Shown here in pieces: positions 10,470-23,169 of a stretch of DNA of 64,000 bases. The stretch spans positions 1,811,561 through 1,875,560 of the forward strand of contig QEOQ01000204.1 in assembly GCA_010279815.1 (NCBI GenBank). Direction: 5' to 3'. This DNA is from Brachionus plicatilis (lineage: Eukaryota > Rotifera > Eurotatoria > Ploima > Brachionidae). Every line of letters begins with the position of its first letter. The stretch's first letter is position 1. Made by a program: the position numbers and the translations under genes. A model generated the notes under the pieces. The model searched no databases, was not told the DNA's origin, and saw only the letters and a program-made list of their open reading frames with translations.

Positions 10470-13400
10470 AAATTTAAGAATTTTAATGAAGAACGCAACA
10501 TTTAGATTATAAAATGAATACAATTAAAAATTTTGTTTGGCTGATGTAACACCGAAATAAAAATTCTAATTTAAGTAAATACGGTTAAAGAAAGTATTAA
10601 AATTTTAGTACTAAAATAAAAAATAAAAAAAATTTTTGTGGTTATAATAAATTATTAATTATAATTTTTTATTTTCAATTATAATTTATCCATCTTGGCA
10701 AAGGCTAATTTAAATTATTTAAAAAAAATAATCATTGATACAAAGAATTCATAAATTTACCACATTTTGTTTTGAATTAAGCATATTCAAGACTTAAAAT
10801 ACAGTACAATTTAAAACTAAATTGTACATTTCTTTTCCTTGACTCTTCCTCGACTTTTCCTCTTCATCAACTTTTCCTTTCCTAAGATTTGAAGAAAGGA
10901 ATAGTCGACTTTTGGATTTCAGATGATTTGTTTATAAAATAAGTGAAGCTTTATTAAATAATCCAAGACATTAAAAGAATATATTTCTCTCATTGTTAAA
11001 GGGTTTTAATGTAAGTGAGAAAAAGCCATTATTTGAGAAAGAAATAAAGATCAATCGATTATTTAATTTAAAAAAAAAATCTGATTTTCTAAATATTAAT
11101 TTCAGTTCCTTAAATACTTTTAAATTAGGTAAGTTTTAGAAAAAGAAAGTTAATAAATGATATTAATACAATTTCATTTAAATATCAAATATTTTTTATA
11201 AAAATTTAATAGAAAATCTTTTTATAAATTTATATATTTATTAGCGATAAAATTAAATTATTATTAATATGGAAATGTTTTATTATATAAGCTGAAAATA
11301 ATATATTTTATTTGCATAACGCTCGAGTATCTTAATTATTAGAAAACGTGCCAAAATGCACTTTTAAAACCTCAAATTTATTTTTTCAAATTATGAATAA
11401 GCTTTTAAAAAAAATTGAAATCTAAGATTTTTCAAAATTAATTTTATTGATCTATTTTTTAATTACTAATAAAGAAATAAACCTTAGCCTCAATCTTACT
11501 CTAATTATAGTTAAAAACATGCATTCAGATAAAATCAGATTATTAAAATTACTTTCAACCCAACAATTCAGCAGGAAAGATTTAGCTAAAAATCACAATT
11601 TTTGCAAATATTGTGTTGAAAGTTAGGAAAAATAATGTTTCAAAAAACTTTTTTTGTATCATCATTTTTCACAATTAAAATAATAAATTTTTTTCTTAAA
11701 AAAAGTTCACCAAAAGTTAATCGTCAATTCTGGCAACTTCTGTTGTTCCTTCTAGTTTAAAATTTTAATTATTTAAATTTTTTTTTAATTATTTTTTTCA
11801 TCTTGGAAAATGAAATACAATATTCTCACGAATCGTTTTTAAAAAAGAAAATTGAATCGAATTCTATATTAAATCAATTGATTTTTTTCCGAATTAAAGT
11901 AAGTTAATGTAACAACAAAAAAGGCAAAATCTTTTATTTTTTTGATTAAAAAAGCACTGGATTATTTAAAAAAAAAATTGAAATTGAAATTTAAATTTAA
12001 ATGCACCCCACGAATTATTTCTATTTAAATCATTATTTTCCAGACGTTTAGCTCTTAACAAATTAAATTTAACAAAATTTAATATTAAATAAAATTAGAT
12101 ATTAAATGGGTTCAAATTTAAATTCATATGAAATAACGCCTTAAAGCTAATTTCACTACATGCTTTAATATCAATTGAAGATAAAATAAATAAATTTTAT
12201 TCTGTGTATAAGAGCACATGTGGTTATGTTTACATTTTTGAAGCCAAAAACAAGTAGAAAAATTGAATTGATTCTAATCGAAATTTGGCTGGATTATGCA
12301 AAATTTTCTGAGTGTAAAGGGGAGATTGAAATGCAAAGGAATCGTTTTTTTTTATCCTTATTTATTAATTAATAAGATTTATGGCACTAGTATTTTGCCA
12401 AGTTACTTAAGAGCACGCAGAATCATAATCTTAATTTTAATGAATAACGGAAAATAATGTAAATAATCTAAAGTAATGTGTTATTTACCAAGGTTTAAAT
12501 TAAAGTAAAGTTTAAATTCTGACGCTTATTCCATATGCAAAATACTTTCTTTAGCAATAAAAAATCTTTAAAATAATCCAAAATGGTTTCAATTAATTGA
12601 ATTAAACATATCGAGTAACAAAAAACTTGATATTTATTTGAATTTTTTTTCTTGATGGAATAGCTTAATGCCATGCTGACTTTAGGTTCTTAGGATGCGA
12701 ATAATTTCAAACAATCTCGGTTTCAAGCATCAATTAGATGGCTTATTGCAAAAAGTCAACTTATTTTTAGCTAGTTTAGTGCTGTTTTCAAAATAAAAAA
12801 ATATTAGAAAATTTATATTAGCAGTTTATGAGCCATTTTATAAGAAAAGTTCATGTTCCATTAATTTAAAAGCATGTATAAATTAGTGGCAAATTCATTT
12901 TGTTTGTATCGTCTTAATAAATATATTTTTAATTTTAAATTTTTTAATCAATACCAAACTCAAATTTTGAATTGATTGCAAAATTGCTGTAAATTTCAAG
13001 CTCTTGCCATTTAATCATTGAAGGTAAGAAGAAAATGCAGTGTTTTTTGATTAAATTCTTATGAGAATCTCTCATTTATTTCATATATTTAATTTTTTTT
13101 GCTAGATTGATTTATTACTCACTTTTCCATCCTAGACTGCTCTACTAATTGGTTTCACAGTTGTTGAAATTTTAATTTGACAAATGGGCCTTTGGTTTTT
13201 ATCAAATTTAGCGACATTAGTTCAAACCAAAAATGAATTAAAAAAATCGCTTTAAATTAATCATTTCAATGTTGGTTTTTAGAATAATTATTTTGAGAAA
13301 AAAATTGAACTGAAAATTTTGAATTAAAATTTTTAATTTTCCAATTGTACGTTAGTTCGAAAATCTGTATATTTATCATGTATGACACTTTCAGATTGTT

Positions 13401-16307
13401 AAAAAATGAAAGCTAAGAAATTTTATTTAGATAAAAATTGAATAAACTAAAAATAAAATTGAACTAGTAGTTTAAAATCTCGATAAGATTTTTTCATTAA
13501 ATGAACTAAAATTTTAATTAATTTTTGTGGATTAGTAAGTTTCTCCCTTATACTCAAATAATTTCATTTATAATTAATTTCTTAAAAAGTTATAAATAAG
13601 AATGTGAGTTGTCAATAGTTTCATGTAGGTTTTATGGAAAAGATACTGGAGCATAGGATAAAAGAGATTCGAAGCTTTAGCCTTATAAATCTATCAATAA
13701 ATAATCTTATTAAAAATCAATTATAACTAGACAATTGATAGGGATTAATGATGCTATAAAGAAATATTTTTTCAAAATAAATTAAATGAATATTTATGAA
13801 ATATTTTATTTCAAGATCTATATGTTTTATTGAAATTGAGACGAACAAAATTTAATTATAATAAAGTCGAATCGCAATAAAATGCTTTTAAACAAGAAAA
13901 AATATGATATTTACAATTTAGGGATTTAAATAAACATTTTTTAGTTTTGCCGCCTTTTTTTAAGATACGATTTACTTGAAGTCCACTTTAAATTTTTCAA
14001 TTTTTTTAAATTTAACTAATTTAATATTCTAATTTCATACTTCAGCTAATAAAAGCATTAATTAAAACCATTTAGAAATCAATGTTTTAAAAATTATTAC
14101 AGAGCTAAATCATTGGTATATAGTCGCTCATTTTAAGTAAAATAATTTTGCGAAAAAATTAAAAAGTTGCTTAATTAAAAAATTCCATTTAAATTCTCAA
14201 GTCTTTTAATTGACCTGATAGCGACAACAACATTCATGTTTTTTTTTATGGCACTAGAATTAATTTGAAAATATTTGCAAGAATTGAGATAACAAGAAAA
14301 GAGTATTCTTTAAATTAAAAACAATTCACATCCACGATTTTAGAATAAAATCTGTCAATAAAAAAACGCTAAAGATACAACCGATAGTTAATCGATGCTA
14401 ATTTAATTTTCAAAAACAATTTATTTTTTTGATATTTTTTCCAATTTTTAGAATTTATTCCAAATAAAATCGATGTTAAATTTTAGTAAGTTGATTATTT
14501 ATGAAATTTCCAATATTTAATGATCGCTATTTTCCGATTAAAACTCAAGCTAATTGAATGACTTTAATTACCCCAGGGTAGTTCTTTTTCTAAATTTTCT
14601 ATTTGATGAAATTAATAATTAAAATTAAGATAAGAAATTACTTAAACTTCAACATGACATTTTCATTATTTTTTTTTCTATTTAATTTTTAGAATCTCGT
14701 CAGCTTTTAAAATTTGAACAGACTTGCTGATTCTCTATCAAAAAATTTTATTTTATTTGTGTCAAATAATAAAATATCAACTTTTTACCAGATATTGTTT
14801 GATTATTAAGAGGTAAAGCTACACATGTAAATTTTTGATGACTGGTAATTTATTTTTATTTAACGGAATAAGAAATAAATTCAAATTAATCTTAATTTAA
14901 AAAATTTGAGAGCTAATTTAATATCGAATTTCAAATAATGAAATAGAGTGATGAAAATGGTTGGTAAAAGATTGTTCAATTTAAAGAAAAATAGGTAATC
15001 TAATATCAAAATTTGATTTTTTTTCAAAGCTTAATAGAAGAAATTTGAGAATTTTTATGAGAAAAAATATTTAATTATGACTAAAAAGCTTAAAAATAAG
15101 GGTATAAACGAATTTGTTTAATGACCGCGTATTAATCAAGATTCGATTAAATTTTTTTTAAAATAGTGTGATTTATTAAATGAGGACCAAATTGTTAATG
15201 CTGTAAAAAGTTATGCTGACAAGTCTTTAAGGCAACCATGGTTCTAAAGAATAGAGCGAATAGATAAAATCTCAATTATTGTTTGATATTGACAAATATC
15301 AACTTTTTTTTTGCAAATTTTTTTTGTTTGAAAAATTTTGATTGTTGTTCGTCAGAAATGAAAATCAAATTTCCTGCTAAAATGCTTTTTATCTTTGGCA
15401 AAAAATCAAATTAAACTTGATAATATGTCATTAGAACTAAAGAGGATAAGTTGCTTCATAGATAAGAATTATTTGCGTAGCCCAAGTAGATCGAATCATG
15501 TCAAGCGCATTTGTTGAAGATGATATCAAATTTACAGAATTAAGAATGGCATTGAAACTTTGGGGATCAATTATCGTGAATCAGATTTAGCTCTGAATCT
15601 TTTATTTGATAATTTCCATGATTATTGGACATATTAATAAACAAATTTCGCTTTGTGACTAGTCTGAATTCAGCCACAGGTAATTTCAGATAATACAGGA
15701 TAAAAGATTCTTTCATCAATTAGACTAAAATATTTTTTATTACGTTTTTGTATTTTTATTTACAAAAAGAATCTAAAACAGAACTTTTTACAGCATTAAC
15801 AAAGATTTGAAAATAAAAATGTTTGTTTATCCAATCTCTAACAGGGCTTTAAAATGATACATTCAAAATTATTTTATTAAAGGTTAGATTGAATAAGGTC
15901 TTGGAATAAATTTTCATGCTTTCATACTTAAAATTATATGATAGGTATTTTTTTCTATTTATAATATAAATTTTCTCAGATCTAGATGTTTAAACGTTTT
16001 AAAATTTTATTTCGATGATCTGTCTCAAAAAGAAGAACTTTCAAAATGCTGATAAAAAGTATTTATTTAAAGATTTATCCTACTATCCATCTATATTAAT
16101 TAAAGCAAATTTTTTTTTCTATTTAATTTGTCATTTTTTCCCTAAAGCTCAATACAGAATGCCAAAAAAATATTCAAGTTTAAAAAAAAAACAATTTACA
16201 ATTTTTCTTTACAATATTTGCGCAATTGACTACTTCAATTTTTGGGTAAGTTTATGAGAAAAACAAAGACAATTTTCGTATATTGATTTGAATTGTAATG
16301 ACACGTA
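10470..16307. other. Long intergenic stretch, no gene seen
   Basis: Nearly 6 kb of AT-rich sequence with no splice-bounded ORF, conserved motif or structured RNA that I can identify. The minus- and plus-strand ORFs here are short and consist of Phe/Lys/Asn/Ile from A and T runs. Confidence 0.55.
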
Positions 16308-16998
16308 CCGTATACCCTTGCAGTGAGATGCGTGCCCTTAAACCCGAATATCAGGTTTTAAACCATGCGCCGACTACCATCTAACCCATGTTATAATGAT
16401 ATTAATAAGAAGACCATGTCTTTAAACCTGGTATTCGGGTTTAAGTGCATCGTTTATACCCAAAAATCAGATTCAAAAGCAGCGTTAAAAAATAAAATCT
16501 ACGAGAGCGCTAAATTTAGGTTTTGGTTTTTAGAGCTAGGGTAAAAATTAAAACAATTTTAAAATAAATAAATAATTTTAATTATTTTTTTAATTACAAA
16601 AATATTAGTTTCGTATTTAGGTGCGGGTACAAAAATTAAGAAAAATTATAAAAAATCGAAATTCAAAGGTTAAAATGATGAAAAATTTTAAAAAATACTC
16701 GACTACTTATTGGGTTTCTTTTTTTTTTGAGTTTTTGGGTAATCGGCCAGGTTTTCTTTTAACAACTCGTAGATTTTATTTTTTAACGCTGCTTTTGAAT
16801 CTGATTTTTGGGTTGGTAAACCCTGCGTCTATTTTTGATTTTTGGTTATAAACGATGCACTTAAACCCGAATACCAGGTTTAAAGACATGGTCTTCTTAT
16901 TAATATCATTATAACATGGGTTAGATGGTAGTCGGCGCATGGTTTAAAACCTGATATTCGGGTTTAAGGGCACGCATCTCACTACAAGGGTTTACGGT
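16308..16998. mobile_element. 691-bp foldback element with TA target duplication
   Basis: Long inverted repeats: about 16308-16505 reads CCGTATACCCTTG, then CAGTGAGATGCGTGCCC and CCCGAATATCAGG. It is the reverse complement of about 16770-16998, which ends CCTGATATTCGGG...GGGTTTACGG. The arms are near-identical apart from an insertion or deletion near 16448/16830. TA sits on both sides (16306-16307, 16999-17000), suggesting Tc1/mariner-like insertion. The ORF at 16621-16851 lies in the loop and arm and is not a gene. Confidence 0.82.
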
Positions 16999-17000
16999 AT

Positions 17001-19494
17001 GGCTTTAAATTATCAAAAAATATTCAAATAAAAAATATAATTTTCATTGTTTATTATTGGGTTTATTTATCTAATAAGATCGATTAATTAAGTATAATTC
17101 TGGATGAAACTCATTAAAATCCAGGAAAAATGTAATTAAATTTTTAAGTGTCGATATTTAGAGAAAACCAAATAAAAAATAAATTATTTAAAATAGTTTT
17201 ATTTATTTGTTAAATAAAAAAATTCAATTTTACTCGATTAGTACGCAATATTTGTATATGAGAAGTAAAATGAATTTATTAGTTTTGTAAAAAAAATCAA
17301 AGACCAAAACTGAAAATTAATCACTTTTATAATAATTAAAACAAATACAAATATCAAAAATAATTTATTTCGGTATTTGGAAAAAAAAATTTTTTTTTTC
17401 CTTTTCATAAAAATATTTACTTAACTAGCATTATGATTTATTTTTTTAAGTTTTCAATTCCATTTGAATATTTATCAACACTCAAAAATTTTAATGCAGT
17501 GTTTTTGTTTAACAGAGGGAACGTAATACGATGTAACAAATCATCTCAAGGATAATTTATTTAGTGTTTTCTTTTCGTATTATTCTAGCTTTACGCATTT
17601 ATAGGTTTTACATAAAACCATATTAGATATTAATTGTTTTAATCAGCGCTAAATTTATTTAAATTTTGAACCAAACTCAATTTGAGCAGAAAAAATATAC
17701 ATCAGGAAATTTCGTTGATATTTATTTAGATAAATTATATTAAAATGAAAAGCTTTTTAGTTATCATATTTCCGTAGTTCCGAATTTTCAATTTGATTCA
17801 AAATATTTATTTTAATTAAATGAATGGGAAAAAATCTGACTAGTTATATTTTTTTCATGATAAAAGTAATACTTGGGTTCTCCATTTTGATTTTCCAACC
17901 TAAAATTAAATGGAAAAAAGCGGATTAATTATTTAAAATTTTGTTTTAAATACTCCATTTATAATAATTGACATCGCCAAACATCTCATTGATGAATAAA
18001 GAATATAAAGCTAATTGATTTTGATTACGATTTTTTTTTCAATACAAAAATTAGGTTCTAAATTAATGCAATAGTAAGGGATGTATTTTAATTTTGAAAA
18101 GCGCTTAGAGCTACAAATAATTAAGTATAAATTTCGGTGGAGCTTTATTAAATAGATTTTAAAACAAGGATAATTTTTGAAAAAGAAAAATAATAAGACA
18201 TTAAAATGGCTCATAAAGTTTTTAAAAATTATTTACTTACTCTTTTTTTCTAATAATTTGCAAATAATATTGAAATAAAAGGAAGTCTTTTGTGTTCAAA
18301 AGAACAAACAAGAAAATTTAATATTCTTAAAATTAACCTTAAAAATAACAAAATTTTTTTATTTCAACATTTTGTTAAATCTTAATCTTGAATTTCTTTT
18401 TTTTTAAGAGAATTTAAAGACTCCATATATTTTCAAGAATTTCCGTATAAGCATTTAATCCATGTTCTAATGGAACATGCCTTTCTTAAACTTAAATAGT
18501 TGAAAAGTGTTTTTGTAAGAAAATTAATAAAGTAAGCATTTTTGTTCAAAATGCGTAAACTAAAATAGTTTCATGCTTAGAATAGAATATTTTACTTAGT
18601 AAACACTTTTTTATTTTTAATACCATTTGGGTGTAAATTTTTAATTTTTAAAATAAAATTTTTTTTGACTCTAAAAGTTTGTTATTAATTTTTTAACAAT
18701 TTTGATGAAGATTTAAAAGCTTTTTTAAAATTTTAATAATGGTAAGGAATCTATTTTGAGAATACTTTATTTTTTCTCAGCAACTTTATTCCAAATTAAA
18801 AGAGATTTGTAAAATTCACGAATATTAAGAGGTGTTAGCTAAAAATAAATTTCTTTTTAATTAATTAAATTTGTTTCAAGTTTATTAAATTTTTTTTATC
18901 ATTGGGTTTTATTTTAAGATGTCGTAAATTGTATTTAGCATTCCTCAATGAATATAAATGCCATTAAATTAAGCACTTTAATTCCAAACAATATTTTTCT
19001 TTCCTAATAAAAACAAAATAAGAACAAAAACTGTGAATTGATTCTAATTAGCAAAAGGGTTAAACGAAAGCAGATTTATAAATGTAAGCCATCCGAAGTC
19101 TGATTAATGTGCAAGTCAGATTTTTTAAGATTCTTTTTGTTGAGAAAATAACTAAAAAATTTTTAAAAAAATCAAATTATAAAACGAAGCAATATTTTAA
19201 TTTAATAGAAAAAAGGAATAAAGATATTTTCCACTTTATCAAATTTTAACTTTCAATTAATAATTAATAACAATATCTAGTGATTATTTTTAGCCTGAAT
19301 TTCCAATATTTTAACTGCGACTCACTGGAGCCTTCTAAATGAAATTTAATACCTAAACGATTTCAATTTTTGACACAATTTTTCAGTTTAATTTAGATAA
19401 AAAGTTTGAGGGATTTTTATCAGCTTGGGTACGATTTAAATTTTCATTTATTAATCAATCATGAACTAAAACTAGTCAAAAATTTGACACAAAA
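17001..19494. other. Intergenic, upstream of the GPCR; no gene seen
   Basis: About 2.5 kb of AT-rich DNA. No ORF or conserved block is visible. Any promoter of the GPCR would lie here, but no distinct TATA/Inr pair stands out. Confidence 0.5.
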
Positions 19495-21936
19495 ATGACT
19501 TGGTATCAAAATAATAGCCTCAACGAATCGATCAACCATTTGACAGAGCCGATCAATTATTCTCTAAATCTTTTTGAATGGTGCCTTTTGTTCATTTCGA
19601 TTGCGATTTTTATCATCGGTATTATTGGTAATCTTTTGGTTGTTATAGTTGTCCTTAAAAATTCACAAATGAGAACTATAACAAATATTTTTATCGTGAA
19701 TTTGGCAATTGGTGATTTTTTTGTCATTTTAATTTGTCTTCCACCGACAATGATTAATGATCTTAGTGGTACATGGTGGTTTGGTAAGACTATGTGTAAA
19801 ATTATCCCTTATGTACAGGTAAGTTTTGAATAGTCATTCAAAATACAACATTCAAAGGAGTAAATTGTAGCATAGTCAAGTTAAGTATCAACTCAAAAAA
19901 GATGGAAAATTAAATTTAAGTTTAGATAAAAAAGGTTTTAAAAGATTTTTTTTAATAAATTTAATGCAGAGTTGTTTTAAAAGTCACAATTCTAAGTCAA
20001 GTCAAAGTTCGGGCTTTTGTTAGTATTTTTTCGAACCAAACTTTGAAAATATTTGTGCTGTGATTGATCTGGGTCCGAAATTTTTTATTTTTTTAAAAAG
20101 CTAAAATTTATCATTCTACGAAGTAGACAAAAAAATTAATAAAATATTTAAAAAAAATAAATCTAAATTAACTCAGTAAACATTTACGTTTTTAAAATTT
20201 TGCTTCATCCAAAATAATTGTCCCAATTAGAAATAAGTAGAGGAAACTGTGCACATTTTTTGCAGAGTTATGATTTTAGGTCTAGTAAAACTGCTTCAAA
20301 TAAAACATTTTATTGAGTTAATTTATAATTTGGTTATAAAAAGTCGAGTTGTTTCGAATTGAACTGGGTAAATTGAAAATTTTTTCACTTTATTTGTTTC
20401 CAAATTTATTTTATTTCTCAATTAAAATTTTGAATTGAGGGGTCCAAATGTGTCCTAAATTCCTTTTAAGTATATTATTACCTATTTTTAGAACTTTATA
20501 TAAATGCCTTTTTATGTATGATAGAAAATTGATTCTACTCATCAAATGATTTTTGAAAAAAAATTAAAAACTATTTAAGTAAAATTCAACATCCAAATCG
20601 ATCACAGTAAATATCGATTTCAAATAACAAAAAATTAATTGTTTTATTGATCCGTAAAATTTTTAACTTGATAAAAATATTGATACTTAACTGAGAAATG
20701 TGCAACTATTTTCAAAATTTGAATGCTTTAATACTTTTTTAAAATATAAATTTCAATTTTTAGTATATATCAGTATGCATTAGTGTACTTACTCTAACTT
20801 CAATATCTTATGAGCGCTATTACGCCATTGTTTATCCATTAAAGTTTAAAGCGTCGAAATTTAGGGCCAAAATAATCATCTTGATCATATGGACATTTGC
20901 TATTTTAATTAATTTGCCTCACCCAATTGTTATAACCATGAAAAGAGATACAAACATTTTTTAGTAAGGAAATAAATTTTAAATTTAAATTTGCACAAAA
21001 TTTTTTTTATTTCTATTTTTAAGCTGCTACCCGACATGGGAACAAATTTACCAAAATATTTTTGACCTTACCATTTTTTTGATATTGTACATTTTGCCAA
21101 TGGCTTTAATTTTTTACACATACTCCCGAGTCTTAAAGGTTCTATGGCGTTTGGACAAGAGCATAGCTTGGAATGAGAATGACGAAAAAAAGTCGCTGAC
21201 CAAAAGTAATGCTCAAAAGTCAGCTTTCCGTTCTTACAGCTTCAGAAGCAAGTCTAATATCGATGATATTAGCATTACAGTTGCTAGTGGCAGTTCAAAC
21301 GCAAGATCCAAAATGAAAAATCAACTAATTGCCAGAAGAAAAGCAGCCAAGATGCTTATTATAGTTGCTACTATGTTTGGTGTATGCTATCTTCCCATAC
21401 ACTTACTAAATATTCTTCGGTACAAAAAATTTAAAGAAAAAAAAATTTAATAAAATTGTTCCTTTAGATTTACTGGTTCAAATTTGCTGGAAAATGCTCT
21501 TGGTGCATATGCTAATGTTATTTTTCAAATAGCCCACTGTTTAGTGTATCTGAATTCGTGTATAAATCCGCTAATTTATCATGTCATGAGTGGTAAGGCT
21601 GAACTTGGATATAGGGTGAAAATAATTATTTTTTTTTAAATAAAATTAGATAACTTCCGAAAAGAGTTTAGTAAAATATTGTTCTGCAAAAAGAGTAAAT
21701 CGTATTTTATAAATTATTCGGAATATCGCCATAACGACTTACAATTAAAATACATCCATGAGCTGAAAAACCACACAACAATGCAAAAGAACTTAAACGA
21801 ATATGACCATAACTTGAAAATGCTTAGAATAGCTAGAAAGACAAATTTATTCAATAATGTGCTTAATCAAAGCTTTAAATCAGATGGATCGAAAAATAAC
21901 TCGGTGACAGATTCAATTCCACATTCAAAAAAATAA
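19495..21936 (+). CDS. Class A (rhodopsin-type) G-protein-coupled receptor, probably neuropeptide receptor
   Basis: Five exons joined in frame: 19495-19818, 20764-20963, 21024-21419, 21468-21592, 21650-21936, giving 443 residues. The N terminus carries NNS, NES and NYS glycosylation-type sites. TM1 has the GNLLVV motif, TM2 NLAIGDFF, and TM3 follows the conserved WWFGKTMCK disulphide Cys. The DRY box is ERY (SYERYYAIVYP). TM5 and a basic third loop of about 90 residues lead to RRKAAKMLIIV and TM6 with CYLP; TM7 contains NSCINPLIY. A palmitoylation-type CKK follows, then a polar tail of about 90 residues. The layout fits peptide receptors (orexin/allatotropin/CCK-like groups); I cannot name the ligand. 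The ATG is the first in frame, directly before the extracellular tail. The 945-nt first intron is unusually long for this window. AATAAA lies at about 21966. Confidence 0.9.
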
Positions 21937-22592
21937 CTTTTGAAATTTCTCCTGTGTTAAGTGTTGAATAAAAATTTTATTAAATTAATAAAAAAATTTT
22001 CGTTATCTTTTATTTTTTATTTTTTGGTTTAACATTTAGGACTAGTCCTGCAAAACTTTTTATAAGTTAAGGATTCTTCTATATTAAAGAAGAGAGTGAC
22101 AAAAAATTGGTACAATTATACAAAAATTTCAGCTTGTCCCTAATACACGGGCCCGGACTCGAAAAAATTAAAAAAAAAAAAATCATTTATAAAAATACGA
22201 ATAAAATCTATGGAAATTTATTTCTAATCACATAATCATTATTAAAAAAATTAAATATACGAAAAAACACAATTATAGCAAAATTCAAAAATATTCAATT
22301 CTTATCTATTTTACAAACTAATAATCATTTTTTTCTTCTAAATTTAATTTAACATTTCAAAAGCATAGAAGAAGAAGAGAAACAATTTTTAAAAACTAAA
22401 AAATAGATATGCAAACTACGTTAGACACATTTTCAGGAATAACTTTTAGATCTTTTGCCTGAATTTAATTTGAAAAATTAAAATCTTCTGAGTCCAATAC
22501 TAAAATTAAAATATAAATTTCATGAAAATAAAGAAAGAGACAAATGTGTGTAACTTTTTTATTTCTTTATCAAACTGTACAATTGACCAAGA

Positions 22593-23166
22593 GTAATGCT
22601 ACGGGAAGAATTTCCTTACCTTCACTAATATATTTCCATCGTCACTAATAAAATAAAGCTCCACTATATAATTTGGGGATCATCTAATCAATTTTAAATA
22701 TAAATCGATTGTTTAAAGTAATAATCAATAATTTATTTAATTTTTTCTCCCATAGGTTCTTGATCTCGGGTGGAATGGTGTTTAGCTTGAAATAATTAGC
22801 GGAGTGAATCAAGTAAAAAAAATCAAAGCTTACATTTCACGAAGACCATTTCCCAATGCCATTAGAAGCAACTAAGAGACCGAAGTTTTTTCCTCGTAAT
22901 TCTCAGAATTGGTTTGATGATGACGAATCTATTTTGATGAGGTTTAATTAATTAGAGTAGACTTCGAAATATTATAGGTTCCATTTAATTTATTAGTGTA
23001 GATATATATATACACATCGGTACAGATATACAAATAAATAAATGAATAATAATATATAATTGCACTCAAAAGGAAATTTATTAGATGAAGAATATATATT
23101 AATTAGATGACGAATTGGAAATATATTAGTGAAGGTAGGAAATGATAGCCTAATGCTACACAAAGG
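22593..23166. repeat. Foldback repeat enclosing retroelement scraps
   Basis: Arms near 22593-22644 (CCTTCACTAATATATTTCC) and 23117-23166 (the reverse complement GGAAATATATTAGTGAAGG) enclose about 470 bp. The interior holds a reversed LINE tail scrap (TCGGTACAGATATACAAATAA at 23018). It also holds a gag-like frame at 22852-22947 reading PLEATKRPKFFPRNSQNWF, resembling the start of LTR-element gag proteins. That last point is weak. Confidence 0.45.
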
Positions 23167-23169
23167 TGT

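Noticed and set aside
16015..16257. 80-codon ORF beside the 691-bp foldback
   Set aside because: Composition of translated A/T-rich DNA; no homology seen.
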